This document shows positions 7,926 to 17,081 of a stretch of DNA of 64,000 nucleotides, one piece after another (position 1 is the stretch's first letter; each line of letters opens with the position of its first letter). The translations under genes were made by a program, and so were the position numbers. Source of the DNA: UBA1479 sp964012715 (GTDB taxonomy: Bacteria > Pseudomonadota > Alphaproteobacteria > Rhodospirillales > Casp-alpha2); contig CAXGUG010000005.1 of assembly GCA_964012715.1 (NCBI GenBank), positions 10,115 to 74,114 on the forward strand, in the 5' to 3' direction. The notes beneath the pieces are model-generated. The model made no database searches. It was given only the letters and a program-made list of their open reading frames with translations, and was not told the DNA's origin.

Positions 7926-8780
7926 TTATACCGCGACGTTGTCGATCAACCGTGCTTTGCCCAACCAAGCCGCCGCCAAAACGCGGGCGGGCTGGGCCGC
8001 GTTGGAGACTTCTTCCAGCGTGGCTGCGTCACGCACCGTGACGTAGTCGACCTGCCAGAAACCGGCGCGTTCCAACTGATCCTTGGCCCATTGTTCCTGG
8101 GTGCGGGGGTTTTCGCCGCGCGCGACCTGTTCCGCGACCTGGACCAGGGTACCATGCAGAACCGGGGCCTGGGCCCGCTCGGCAGGCGTCAGATAGGCGT
8201 TGCGCGACGACAGGGCGAGGCCATCGTCCTCGCGCACGGTCTTGACCCCGGTCGCGGTGACCGGGATGTCCAGATCACGGATCAGGCGTTTGATGACCTG
8301 AAGCTGCTGATAATCCTTTTCCCCGAAAAAGGCCTCGTCCGGCAGGGATTGCAGCAACAGCTTGGTCACCACGGTCGCCACGCCGGTGAAGAAGCCGGGG
8401 CGGTATTCGCCTTCCAGCAGGTCGCCCAAACCGCCGACGTGAACCTGGGTCGAATGACCGCCGGGATAGACCTCTTCCACCCCCGGCGCGAACAACAGGT
8501 CCGCACCCTCGGCCGCGACCATGGCGGCGTCGCGCTCTTCGCTGCGGGGATAGACGGCATAATCTTCGTTGGGGCCGAACTGCGCCGGGTTGACGAACAG
8601 CGTCACCACGGTCTTGTCGCAGGCGGCGACGGATTGTTTGACCAACGCCACATGCCCCGCATGCAACGCCCCCATGGTCGGCACCAGGCCGACCCGCGCC
8701 CCATCTGCCCGCCATGCGGCCACCCGGGCGCGCAGGTCGGCGATGGTGCGGACGGTGTCCAAGGCGACGGCCCCAGTCAT
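7926..8780 (-). CDS. panC: Pantothenate synthetase
   Basis: This enzyme joins pantoate and beta-alanine using ATP, the last step of vitamin B5 synthesis. The 284-residue product has the HIGH-like motif in VPTMGALHAGHVALV and the KMSKS-like region in LALSSRNAYLT, plus FFGEKDYQQLQVI. The start MTGAVAL at 8780 is chosen over a longer in-frame reading (8852) because the extra 24 residues lie inside panB and have no family match. It begins 4 bases after the panB stop, so the two are one operon read leftward. Confidence 0.95.
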   Translation of the reverse strand: MTGAVALDTVRTIADLRARVAAWRADGARVGLVPTMGALHAGHVALVKQSVAACDKTVVTLFVNPAQFGPNEDYAVYPRSEERDAAMVAAEGADLLFAPGVEEVYPGGHSTQVHVGGLGDLLEGEYRPGFFTGVATVVTKLLLQSLPDEAFFGEKDYQQLQVIKRLIRDLDIPVTATGVKTVREDDGLALSSRNAYLTPAERAQAPVLHGTLVQVAEQVARGENPRTQEQWAKDQLERAGFWQVDYVTVRDAATLEEVSNAAQPARVLAAAWLGKARLIDNVAV

Positions 8781-8784
8781 GGCC

Positions 8785-9600
8785 TTACTTCTTTTCCACG
8801 CCGTAGCAGTGCTCAAGCCCCGGGAAACGGCCGCTGCGCACGTCGTCGGCATATTCCCTGGCGGCGCGTTCCATCTCGACGCCCAGGTCCGCGTATTTCT
8901 TGACGAACTTGGGCGTGAAATCGGCGAACAGGCCGACCATGTCCTGGGTCACCAGAATTTGCCCGTCACAGGCAGGCGAGGCCCCGATGCCGATGGTCGG
9001 CACGGACACAATTTCGGTCATTTCACGGGCCACGGCCTCAACCGTGCCTTCGATCACCATGGCAAAGGCCCCGGCTTCATCGATTGCCTTGGCATCGGCG
9101 ATGACGCGCTGCGCGCCTTCGTCGCCCCGGCCTTGAATCTTGAAGCCGCCGCGATTTTCCGCCTTTTGCGGCAACAACCCGACATGGCCCAGCACGGGCA
9201 CCCCGGCGGCGACGATCGCGGCGACCGTATCGGCCATCTCGACCCCGCCTTCCAGCTTCACCGCCTGGGCTTCGGTTTCTTCGATCACCCGCTTGGCCGA
9301 AGCCACGGCCTGGGCGGTGGAATCTTCATAGGACCCATGCGGCAGGTCGACCACGACCAGGGCGCGCTCGGCCCCGCGGGTCACCGCGCGACCATGGGCG
9401 CACATGATATCCAGGGTTACGCCACGGGTGGTTTCCAGGCCATAGATCACAACGGCCAGGGAATCCCCGACCAGCAGAAAATCGCAATGGGGGTCCAGGA
9501 ACTTGGCCATCGGCGTCGTATAGGCGGTCAGCGAGACGATCGGAGTCGCCCCCTTTCCAACCTTACGCGCCTTGAGTTCCTCCACGGTAATACGCGCCAT
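8785..9600 (-). CDS. panB: 3-methyl-2-oxobutanoate hydroxymethyltransferase
   Basis: This enzyme makes ketopantoate from 2-oxoisovalerate and methylene-tetrahydrofolate, the first committed step of pantothenate synthesis. The 271-residue product has the metal-binding segment LLVGDSLAVVIYGL, the VVVDLPHGSYED motif, VKLEGG and the catalytic region GHVGLLPQ; the length is typical. First gene of panB-panC. No panE gene is seen here. Confidence 0.96.
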   Translation of the reverse strand: MARITVEELKARKVGKGATPIVSLTAYTTPMAKFLDPHCDFLLVGDSLAVVIYGLETTRGVTLDIMCAHGRAVTRGAERALVVVDLPHGSYEDSTAQAVASAKRVIEETEAQAVKLEGGVEMADTVAAIVAAGVPVLGHVGLLPQKAENRGGFKIQGRGDEGAQRVIADAKAIDEAGAFAMVIEGTVEAVAREMTEIVSVPTIGIGASPACDGQILVTQDMVGLFADFTPKFVKKYADLGVEMERAAREYADDVRSGRFPGLEHCYGVEKK

Positions 9601-9716
9601 GCCTACTCTCCGGCAGGTTGTTCTTGGTAGGAGCGCGGGACTTTAACAGACCCACGGGCGGGGTCAAATAGCAGCGATGGACCACCCCCCGGCCATCGGC
9701 TACATCTAGGGCCACC

Positions 9717-11714
9717 ATGCTGCAATTTTCCAAATTCCGATCCCTCACCGCCGGTCTGGCGCTCTGCTTGTCCATCGCCGGATGCGCCACCCCGCCACCT
9801 AAGGCGGCGTCCGACCTTGACCGACCCTGGATCGGCCGGACATACCAGACACAGGCGGTTTCCGTCAGCCATCCCCTGGCCGCGCGGGCGGCCTTGGCCG
9901 TCTTGAACGAAGGCGGCGGTGCCATCGATGCGGCCATCGCCGCGCAAATGGTGATGACGCTGGTCGAGCCGCAATCGTCAGGCATCGGCGGCGGCGGCTT
10001 TTTGGTCCGCTATGACGGGAAAACGCGGGGAATCGAGACCTACGACGGGCGCGAAACGGCCCCGGCCTCGGCCCGCGAAGACATGTTCCTGGACCACCGC
10101 GGCATGCCGATCCCCTATCGCGACGCCATTCTGGGCGGGCGCGCCGTGGGCGTGCCGGGGGTGGTTCGGATGCTCGAGCTGGCCCACCGCGAACATGGCC
10201 GCCTGCCCTGGGCGCGGTTGTTCGCCGAAGCGATCCACCTGTCGAAAGACGGCTTTCCGATCTCCGAGCGCCTGGCCCGGCAGATCGCGGGCGACCGGCA
10301 TTTGGCGAAATTTCCCGCGACCCGGGCCTATTTCTTTGACGGCGACCAGCCCAAAGCCGCCGGGACGATCCTGAAGAATCCCGCCCTGGCCAAGACCTTG
10401 GAAGCCATCGCCCAACACGGCGCCGACGCCCTGCACCAGGGCCCCATCGCCCAAGCCATCACCGACGCCGTCAGCAACGCCCCCTTTCACCCGGCGGCGA
10501 TGACCCTGGCCGATCTCGCCGGGTATCAGGCTAAGAAACGGCCTGCGGTCTGCGCCGCCTATCGGGGGCACAAGGTCTGTGGCATGGGACCGCCGTCGTC
10601 GGGCGGGCTGGCCGTGGGGCAAGCCATCGGGATCCTCGACCATTTCGGGCTACAGAACGAAACGCCCAACAGCCCCCGCGCCCTGCACCTGATCGCCGAG
10701 GCCGAGCGCCTGGCCTTCGTCGACCGCGCCGCCTATGTGGGCGACAGCGACATCGTGCCGGTGCCGACGCAGGGTATGGTCGATCCGGCCTATTTGACGC
10801 AACGGGCCAAGCTGATTTCCCCCGACCGGGCGATTGAGGGCATCGTCGATCCCGGCGCGCCACCGGGCGCGAAGTCGGCCTTCCTCGGCCCCGCCGACCC
10901 GCTGAAGGGCCTGTCGACCGCGCATATGAGCATCGTCGATCGGTTCGGCAACGCCGTGTCCTTCACCACCACGGTCGAAAGCGCTTTCGGATCGCGCCTG
11001 TTCGTCGGCGGCTTCCTGTTGAACAACCAATTGACCGATTTTTCGTTCCGCCCGACCTGGCGGGGTCAGCCCGCCCCCAACCGGGTTGCCCCCGGCAAGC
11101 GCCCCCGGTCCAGCATGTCCCCGTCGATTGTCTTGGACGGCGACGGGCGGTTCGTGATGGCCGTCGGCTCGCCCGGCGGATCGCGCATCATCGGCTACAC
11201 CGCCCGGGCGGTGTTGGGGGTTCTGGCCTGGAATCTGGATATGCAGTCGGCCATCGACCTGCCCCATGTCATGAACCGGGGCGGCGCGACCGAGGTCGAA
11301 CAACCGCTGGTCCCGGCCATTACCGACCTGAGCGCCATGGGCCATGAGGTCAAAGTCGGCCGGATGATCAGCGGCCTGCAGGGCATCCTGAAAACGCCCC
11401 GGGGCCTGACCGGCGGGGCTGATCCCCGGCGCGAAGGCATCGTCCTGGGCGACGCCGGGGACGAAGGCCAGGTCGTCTTCCCGGGCCCTATGCCCCATGC
11501 CTGCAACGACGGCACGCAGCTTGGCCTGGCCTGGGCCGAGGGGTTCCTGAGCTGGACCGAGCGGGGCCAGCCGACCCGCATTCTGGCGCAGGTCGTATCC
11601 GGCTCGGGCGCGCGCTACGCCCTGGGCGATTACGAGGTTTGGGAACATCAAGGCGAGGTGCGGGTCACCGGCCCCAAAGACCGGCACCGCACCTGCCGCA
11701 AAGCCGCGCCGTAG
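9717..11714 (+). CDS. ggt: Gamma-glutamyltransferase (glutathione hydrolase), predicted lipoprotein
   Basis: This Ntn hydrolase cleaves gamma-glutamyl bonds, mainly of glutathione, in the periplasm. The 665-residue precursor self-cleaves; the new N-terminal nucleophile should be T401 in LSTAHMSIVD, followed by the small-subunit strand GNAVSFTTTVES. GSPGGSRIIGY supplies the oxyanion-hole glycines and SGIGGGGFLVRYDG the large-subunit signature. The signal peptide ends in a lipobox (LSIAGC), so the enzyme is expected to be anchored to a membrane through Cys23 rather than freely soluble. It is somewhat longer than the Escherichia coli enzyme, with an extended C-terminus. It is a single gene, convergent with tam. 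Confidence 0.92.
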   Translation: MLQFSKFRSLTAGLALCLSIAGCATPPPKAASDLDRPWIGRTYQTQAVSVSHPLAARAALAVLNEGGGAIDAAIAAQMVMTLVEPQSSGIGGGGFLVRYDGKTRGIETYDGRETAPASAREDMFLDHRGMPIPYRDAILGGRAVGVPGVVRMLELAHREHGRLPWARLFAEAIHLSKDGFPISERLARQIAGDRHLAKFPATRAYFFDGDQPKAAGTILKNPALAKTLEAIAQHGADALHQGPIAQAITDAVSNAPFHPAAMTLADLAGYQAKKRPAVCAAYRGHKVCGMGPPSSGGLAVGQAIGILDHFGLQNETPNSPRALHLIAEAERLAFVDRAAYVGDSDIVPVPTQGMVDPAYLTQRAKLISPDRAIEGIVDPGAPPGAKSAFLGPADPLKGLSTAHMSIVDRFGNAVSFTTTVESAFGSRLFVGGFLLNNQLTDFSFRPTWRGQPAPNRVAPGKRPRSSMSPSIVLDGDGRFVMAVGSPGGSRIIGYTARAVLGVLAWNLDMQSAIDLPHVMNRGGATEVEQPLVPAITDLSAMGHEVKVGRMISGLQGILKTPRGLTGGADPRREGIVLGDAGDEGQVVFPGPMPHACNDGTQLGLAWAEGFLSWTERGQPTRILAQVVSGSGARYALGDYEVWEHQGEVRVTGPKDRHRTCRKAAP

Positions 11715-11723
11715 CAAGAAACC

Positions 11724-12512
11724 TTATTTCACCGCCACGATGAACAGGCGGCGGAAGTGGAACAGCGTCTTGCCGTCGGCCCGCTTGGGATAGGCCTTCT
11801 GCATTTCCTTGGAATAGGCATCGAAGAACGCGGCGTTTTCGTCGGCGTCCGTCAGGGCGTCCAACAGCGGCTTCAGGGCAGAGCCTTTGGTCCATTCGGC
11901 GACCGGGTTATCCCCTTCCATGACCTGGGCATAAACCGTTTCCCAGATATTCAGGCTGGCCGCGTGCGGGGCCAGATAGTCGTAATAAACGTCCGGATCA
12001 TGGACCGGGAATTCGCGCAGGACAGGCTCCAACTTGGCGCGCCAGGGTCCGGCTTCGACCACATCGCGCATCCCCATATGCGACGGGGCGGCATGGTTGT
12101 GGGGCATCTGCACGGCCAAAACCCCGCCCGGGGCCATCACGTTCATCAGGCGCGGAAACAGTTCTTCATGGCCATCGACCCATTGCAGGGCGGCGTTGGA
12201 ATAGATCAGTTCCGCCGGGGTCTCGGGCGCCCAGGTCTTGGCGTCGACCTTGACCCATTCGCCGTTGGGGTGTTCGGCCTTGGCCTTTGCCAGCATCTCG
12301 TCCGAAGAATCCAAACCGACGTGCTTGGCCTCGGGCCAGCGGCCCATCAGGAACGGGGTGACATTACCCGGGCCGCAGCCCAGATCGTAGACGACGGAAG
12401 GCGCGGCGACGTCGATCTGATTCAACAGGTCCAACGCCGGGCGCATGCGCTGGCCCGCGAATTTCAGATATTGGCCGGGGTTCCAGGTGGGTTGCTTGCT
12501 GGGAGCAGTCAT
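11724..12512 (-). CDS. tam: Trans-aconitate 2-methyltransferase
   Basis: This SAM-dependent enzyme methylates trans-aconitate, a spontaneous inhibitor of the citric acid cycle. The 262-residue product has the SAM motif VYDLGCGPGNVT near residue 40, VGLDSSDEML, an IYSNAALQWVDGHEE segment and MPHNHAAPSH, all characteristic of the Tam group. The start is ATG at 12512. There is no operon partner: the histidine kinase at 12623 lies about 110 bases upstream and may be read through. Confidence 0.88.
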   Translation of the reverse strand: MTAPSKQPTWNPGQYLKFAGQRMRPALDLLNQIDVAAPSVVYDLGCGPGNVTPFLMGRWPEAKHVGLDSSDEMLAKAKAEHPNGEWVKVDAKTWAPETPAELIYSNAALQWVDGHEELFPRLMNVMAPGGVLAVQMPHNHAAPSHMGMRDVVEAGPWRAKLEPVLREFPVHDPDVYYDYLAPHAASLNIWETVYAQVMEGDNPVAEWTKGSALKPLLDALTDADENAAFFDAYSKEMQKAYPKRADGKTLFHFRRLFIVAVK

Positions 12513-12622
12513 CGGGCAAATCCTTTTGTCGAGAATTCATTATCCATTGCCCAGCCCCCGGGGCCGGACTGTAGTGGCAGCGGCCATCGCGCGCAATCAC
12601 GTTCGGGCACGTTCGTCTGGCG

Positions 12623-14017
12623 TCAAGCGCCGGGGAGGCGCAGCCGGAACACGGTTCCCTCGGGACCGGTGCGGTCCAGGTCGATTTCGCCGCCGTGGGC
12701 ATGGACGACCTCGCGCGCGATCACCAGGCCCAGACCCGTGCCGCCCTCGCGCGCCGATCCGGCGAAGGGTTGGAACAGGCGGCTGACGGCCTGTTCCGGC
12801 ATGCCGGGGCCATCGTCGGCGATTTCGATCGTCATCATGCCGCCGTCGAGGAATGCCGCGACGCGGACGGACGTCGCCCCGGCCTCGCGGGCGTTGCGGC
12901 CCAAGTTTTCAAACACCCGCAGCATCTGCCCGGCGTCGGCCATGAGGGTCAGGTTGTCCGGCACTTCGTTGTCCCAGGTAAAGGGCCCGTCGGAGGCTTC
13001 TTGGGTCAGGGTCTCGCCAGCCATGCGGACGACATCCGTCAGCTTGCAGGCCTTCAGGTTCAGCGTCGGCATCGTCGCCGAGGCATAATCCAGGGTCTGG
13101 CTGCACAGGTTCACGGCCCGGTCCATGGCCTTGAACATGCGCGGCACCAAGCGCTGAACGTCCGGGTCCTCGCTTGCCGCCAGGCGGTCGCCGATCAGCA
13201 TCGCCGTGGCCAGGGAATTGCGCAGGTCGTGGTTCACCTTGGCGACCGCCGCCCCGAGCATGGCCAGGCGGTCCTTCTGCCGCAGGGCCTGACGCAATTC
13301 ATGCTGCATCACCGCCAGTTCACGCTGCGCGATACCTATTTCGTCAGGCCGGTCCGACGGCTGGAAAATCCGGGTTTCGTCCTCGGGCGCCTGGCGGAAA
13401 TCTTCCATGCTGGTGGTGATCCGGCGCATCGGCCGGACCATCAACATCATCAGGCTGACATAGAGCAGCCCCGCCGTGAACAGCGAGATCAACATCGACA
13501 GCTGGAAGATGCGATGCGAGAACGCCAGAATCTCATCACGCATCGGGGCTTCGTCGATATAGATGTCGATCTGCACGCCCGGGCGTTTGGGCGTTTCGCC
13601 GATTACCCGCAGGATGCGGTTCTCCTGCTGGGTCAGGGTCACGAAGGCGTCTTCGATCCAACCCCAAAACGTATTCATCCGCAGGTCGTACACGGCATCG
13701 ACCCGGGGCGGCATCTCGCCGCCGGCGATCAGAATGCGGCGGTCGGCCTGCTTCAACGTGATGGCATAGGTTTCGGTGTTCTTCAGCAGGGTATGGCCCA
13801 GCTCGTCATAGGCCGCCTGTTCCGGCATGTTCTCGAGCGCCAGCGTCGCCAGATGGGCGCGGACGATGCGTTCTTCCAGATAGGTTTTACGAAACCGCGC
13901 CACCGACGGCGTGTAGATGAACAGCTCGGCCAGCATCACAAAGCCGACCGTCAACACCAGCAGGCGCGCGGACAGGCTTTGGTGGGCCCGGGGGTGATGC
14001 GGATTTTGATCGGCCAT
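12623..14017 (-). CDS. Membrane sensor histidine kinase
   Basis: The 464-residue product, from ATG at 14017 (MADQNP), has a first membrane helix at about 19-37, a periplasmic sensor region of about 140 residues and a second membrane helix pair around LSMLISLFTAGLLYVSLMML. These are followed by a HAMP-like linker, a dimerisation domain with H263 in the variant motif VNHDLRNS, and an ATPase domain (GRNAREAGA, DDGPGMPE, GGTGLGLVIA). HDLRN-type kinases are common in alphaproteobacteria. A longer reading from 14209 would overlap the flavoprotein gene and adds no domain. It follows the flavoprotein gene by 20 bases, suggesting co-transcription with the TVP38 and flavoprotein genes. No response regulator is adjacent. 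Confidence 0.88.
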   Translation of the reverse strand: MADQNPHHPRAHQSLSARLLVLTVGFVMLAELFIYTPSVARFRKTYLEERIVRAHLATLALENMPEQAAYDELGHTLLKNTETYAITLKQADRRILIAGGEMPPRVDAVYDLRMNTFWGWIEDAFVTLTQQENRILRVIGETPKRPGVQIDIYIDEAPMRDEILAFSHRIFQLSMLISLFTAGLLYVSLMMLMVRPMRRITTSMEDFRQAPEDETRIFQPSDRPDEIGIAQRELAVMQHELRQALRQKDRLAMLGAAVAKVNHDLRNSLATAMLIGDRLAASEDPDVQRLVPRMFKAMDRAVNLCSQTLDYASATMPTLNLKACKLTDVVRMAGETLTQEASDGPFTWDNEVPDNLTLMADAGQMLRVFENLGRNAREAGATSVRVAAFLDGGMMTIEIADDGPGMPEQAVSRLFQPFAGSAREGGTGLGLVIAREVVHAHGGEIDLDRTGPEGTVFRLRLPGA

Positions 14018-14037
14018 GCGTGAAGTTAAGCGGCCTG

Positions 14038-15474
14038 TCAGCCCAGCTTCAAGAGGAAGCGCACGATGGCGCGGGTCCGGTCGCTGAACAGCTTGGGCGT
14101 GAAGAAGCTTCCAGCGGCCCGTTTCGAGACCTCGCCCAGGGTCGGATACGGCATGATGACCTGCGCCAAATCGCCGACCTTCATGCCCTTGCCGACGGCC
14201 AGGGTCCAAAGGTGGATATGCTCGCCCGCCTGCCGTCCAACGATGCCGCAGCCCAGGACCTTGCCCTTGGGCGTGACGATGGCCTTGACCAGCCCCTCGG
14301 TCGCCAGCTCGGCCTGGGCCCGGTCGTTTTCGCGGAACGGCCAGCGCAGCACGGAGAATTCGATGCCTTTGTCCCGCGCCTGCTTTTCCGTCAGGCCGAC
14401 CTGCGCCAGTTCGGGTGCCGTATAGGTCACCCAGGGCACGGCGGAATGATCGGCCTTGGCCGGCAGTCGAAACAGCACGTTCTTGATCACCACCCCGGCG
14501 TGATAACCCGCGACATGGGTGAACTGCAGCCCGCCCGCGACGTCGCCGATGGCGAAGACTTTCTTATTGGTGCTGCGCAGGCGCGCATCGACCTTGATCC
14601 CCCGGGGGGTATGCTCGATCCCGGCCTTGTCCAGGTCCAGGCCCGCGAGGTTGGGCCTACGCCCGGCGGCGACCAGGATATGGCTGCCCTCGATCCGCTC
14701 GACCGCGCCATCGGCCTCGACCGAAACGGCGACACCGGTCGCGGTCTTCTCGACGCCGGAAACCTTCAAGCCTTCGCGCAGGTCGATGCCGTCGGCGATC
14801 AGCGAACGGCGCACCACCTCAACCAGTTCCGGGTCGTCGTTGGCCATGATCGCGGCCATTTCCAACAGCGTGACCTTACACCCCAGTTGGGCATGGGCCT
14901 GGGCCATCTCGGCCCCGATCGGCCCGCCGCCGATGACGATCAGATGATCCGGCAGGGATTCCCGCTCGAACAGGCTTTCATTGGTCAGGTAGGGAACCGT
15001 GTCCAGGCCCGGAATGGGCGGCACGGCGGCACTCGACCCGGTGGCGATGACGAAGCGGCGGGCGCGGATTTCCGTCTCACCGGCCTGTACCCGGTCAGGG
15101 GCGGTGAACCGCCCGGCGGCGCGGATCACGGTCACGCCCAGGCCTTCGAACCGTTCCTGGCTGTCCATCGGGCGAATGGCGTCGATCACGCTTTCGACAT
15201 GGCCGTAGACAGATGCCCCGTCGACGCCGTCGAGCGTGGCGCGCACGCCGAACCGTCCGGCTTCGCGCACCGCCGCTGCCGCATGACCGGCGGCCAGCAG
15301 GGCCTTTGACGGCACGCAGCCGTAATTCAGGCAATCGCCGCCCATTTCGCCCTTTTCGATCAGGACGACCCGCGCCCCCATCTGCGAGGCCCCGGCGGCG
15401 ACGGACAATCCGCCCGACCCGGCGCCAATGACGCAGATGTCGGCGTCGATCATTTTCGGCGGCGTATCAGTCAT
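14038..15474 (-). CDS. FAD-dependent pyridine nucleotide-disulfide oxidoreductase, mercuric reductase-like
   Basis: The 478-residue product has FAD-binding IGAGSGGLSVA, the redox-active disulfide GGDCLNYGCVPSKAL, NAD(P)-binding VIGGGPIGAEMAQ, the second FAD motif VFAIGDVAGG and a C-terminal dimerisation domain ending with the catalytic HLW and PYPT segments. It lacks the N-terminal heavy-metal domain and the C-terminal vicinal cysteines of true MerA, so mercury reduction is unlikely. Its start overlaps the end of the TVP38 gene by 8 bases; fusions or pairings of TVP38 proteins with such flavoproteins are recurrent in proteobacteria. I infer a membrane-associated redox role; the substrate is unknown. 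Confidence 0.87.
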   Translation of the reverse strand: MTDTPPKMIDADICVIGAGSGGLSVAAGASQMGARVVLIEKGEMGGDCLNYGCVPSKALLAAGHAAAAVREAGRFGVRATLDGVDGASVYGHVESVIDAIRPMDSQERFEGLGVTVIRAAGRFTAPDRVQAGETEIRARRFVIATGSSAAVPPIPGLDTVPYLTNESLFERESLPDHLIVIGGGPIGAEMAQAHAQLGCKVTLLEMAAIMANDDPELVEVVRRSLIADGIDLREGLKVSGVEKTATGVAVSVEADGAVERIEGSHILVAAGRRPNLAGLDLDKAGIEHTPRGIKVDARLRSTNKKVFAIGDVAGGLQFTHVAGYHAGVVIKNVLFRLPAKADHSAVPWVTYTAPELAQVGLTEKQARDKGIEFSVLRWPFRENDRAQAELATEGLVKAIVTPKGKVLGCGIVGRQAGEHIHLWTLAVGKGMKVGDLAQVIMPYPTLGEVSKRAAGSFFTPKLFSDRTRAIVRFLLKLG

Positions 15475-16234
15475 GATTGGCTGCGGCGGGATTCCGCCGC
15501 TCCTTGATCTTGCGCAGCACCACCGGCACCAGGGCCAGGGCCGCCAGCCCCAACAGGGGGCCCATGATGTGCGGCTCGAACACGATGGTCAGGTCCGGCG
15601 TGCCGCCCTGATCCAAGACCGCGCCCAGGCCGTTGCCGACGCTGGCGAAGACGACCGTCGCCGGGGCGATGCCCAGGACCGTGGCGATGACGAAGGCCCC
15701 GGTCCCGACGTTTAAGAACGCGGGCACCAAATTGACCAGCCAGAACGGGAACAACGGCACTAGGCGCAGGAACATCAGGTAGGAAAAGGCGTTTTTCTGA
15801 AAGCCTTCCTCCATCCGGCGGACGAAGGGACCAGCTTTCTTATATAGAAAGTCGCCGATGGCGTAGCGCGCCGCCAGGAATACGATCAACGACCCTAGGG
15901 TCGCCGCGATCACGACCACCGTGGCCCCCAGGCCCGTGCCGAACACGAACCCGGCCAGCAGCGTCATCCAGATCGCGCCCGGGATCGACAGGGCGACGAC
16001 CGCCGTATAGGCCAGCCCGAACAACAGGATCGTCAGGGTCTGATGTTCGGCATAAGTATCCAGCACCGCCATGCGGTGGGTCTTCAGAGCATCGAACGAC
16101 AGGTATTGCTGCAGGTCGAAAGCGAAAAACAGGCCCATGGCCAGGACCAGCACCGCCAGTGGCACCAGCCGTTTCATCGACAGCCCACCCCCGTTTGAGG
16201 CTTCCTGCCTGTTCTGATCGAGCGCCTTAGACAT
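15467..16234 (-). CDS. TVP38/TMEM64 (DedA-like) family membrane protein
   Basis: The 255-residue integral membrane protein has a first helix at about 22-40, then several helices including LTILLFGLAYTAVVALSIPG and the family core GFVFGTGLGATVVVIAATLG followed by FLAARYAIG. The re-entrant motif region FLRLVPLFPFWLVNLVPAFL is typical of the SNARE-associated (DedA) fold, whose members are proposed lipid scramblases or transporters. It is the first gene of the leftward trio with the flavoprotein and the histidine kinase; the 8-base overlap indicates translational coupling. Confidence 0.88.
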   Translation of the reverse strand: MSKALDQNRQEASNGGGLSMKRLVPLAVLVLAMGLFFAFDLQQYLSFDALKTHRMAVLDTYAEHQTLTILLFGLAYTAVVALSIPGAIWMTLLAGFVFGTGLGATVVVIAATLGSLIVFLAARYAIGDFLYKKAGPFVRRMEEGFQKNAFSYLMFLRLVPLFPFWLVNLVPAFLNVGTGAFVIATVLGIAPATVVFASVGNGLGAVLDQGGTPDLTIVFEPHIMGPLLGLAALALVPVVLRKIKERRNPAAANHD

Positions 16235-16414
16235 GCTAAAAACCTTGTTCCGGAGAAGCGGCCCGAACGGCCGCGTTTCCCGGTTTCTATCCTTGCCGCT
16301 TGGAGCGGCACAAGGAAATGCGCCTCACGACGGGGTCAATTGCCCGTGAACGCCAAGTGAACGGCGCGGATATCCTTGGGTTTTCCTTGGATTCGCAGGA
16401 ATAGCCGAGTCCCG

Positions 16415-16443
16415 TTGACTTCACGGGACCAAACCCTTAAAAA
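16415..16443 (+). promoter_or_regulatory. Likely rpmH promoter
   Basis: TTGACT (16415-16420), 17 bases, then TAAAAA (16438-16443), about 30 bases before the rpmH start. A ribosome-binding site AAGGAG follows at 16460-16465. Confidence 0.5.
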
Positions 16444-16472
16444 GCGCACTCGTTTTTCTAAGGAGACGTCGC

Positions 16473-16607
16473 GTGAAACGGACTTATCAACCGAGCAAGC
16501 TTGTCCGCAAGCGTCGCCACGGGTTCCGCAGCCGCATGGCCACCACCGGTGGTCGACGCGTGCTGGCGGCGCGGCGCGCCAAGGGCCGCAAGCGCCTGTC
16601 CGCCTAA
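16473..16607 (+). CDS. rpmH: 50S ribosomal protein L34
   Basis: The GTG start at 16473 is preceded by AAGGAGACGTCGC, a good ribosome-binding site. The 44-residue product begins VKRTYQPSKLVRKRRHGFR and ends RRAKGRKRLSA, which matches the nearly invariant L34 protein of the large subunit, very basic and of usual length. It heads the rpmH-rnpA-yidD-yidC cluster, with rnpA starting 41 bases later. Confidence 0.97.
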   Translation: MKRTYQPSKLVRKRRHGFRSRMATTGGRRVLAARRAKGRKRLSA

Positions 16608-16648
16608 CAGCGCCCGCCCTCCCGTCAGCCGGTCGGAAGCGAAACGCC

Positions 16649-17077
16649 ATGTCACCCACGGTGCCGAGGCTGAAACGTCGCGCCGACTTTCTGAAGGTGG
16701 CGCGGAAAGGCCGTAAATGGGCCGCGCCGGGGTTGGTGTTGCAGGCTTTGCGCCGGGAAACCGCAGAAGCGGATGGACGGACCGGGACGACCGGACCGGA
16801 CATCCGTTTGGGTTTTACGGTGACCAAGAAGGTGGGCAACGCCGTGGTACGCAATCGGGCGCGTCGGCGCCTGCGGGCGGCCGCGGACCAAGTAATGCCT
16901 GAATGGGGGCTGTCAGGACATGATTATGTCCTGATCGGCCGCCAGGGCACATTAGACCGAGCTTTTCCGGCCCTGATCGGCGATCTGCGCAAAGCGCTGG
17001 AGCGGGTCGGGGCGCCGAACAAAGGGGGCGGACGCGACCGAAACGGACGCAGCCGCCGGGAGACCCGGGAGACATGA
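16649..17077 (+). CDS. rnpA: Ribonuclease P protein component
   Basis: This is the protein subunit that helps RNase P RNA trim tRNA 5' ends. The 142-residue basic product has the opening RLKRRADFLKVARKGRK, the family core LGFTVTKKVGNAVVRNRARRRL (RNR motif) and a basic tail. ATG at 16649 is chosen; the open frame continues upstream through rpmH in another phase, which has no family support. It ends 4 bases before yidD. Confidence 0.93.
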   Translation: MSPTVPRLKRRADFLKVARKGRKWAAPGLVLQALRRETAEADGRTGTTGPDIRLGFTVTKKVGNAVVRNRARRRLRAAADQVMPEWGLSGHDYVLIGRQGTLDRAFPALIGDLRKALERVGAPNKGGGRDRNGRSRRETRET

Positions 17078-17081
17078 ACTG

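Noticed and set aside
10650..11717. A 355-codon minus-strand frame
   Set aside because: It is antisense to the gamma-glutamyltransferase, with no recognisable motif and typical antisense composition.
14038..15474. Mercuric reductase (merA) as the name of the flavoprotein
   Set aside because: The N-terminal heavy-metal domain and the C-terminal vicinal cysteines needed for mercury handling are absent, and no mer genes are nearby.
16235..16472. Chromosomal origin next to rpmH
   Set aside because: No dnaA gene or cluster of DnaA boxes was seen; in alphaproteobacteria rpmH is generally not at the origin.
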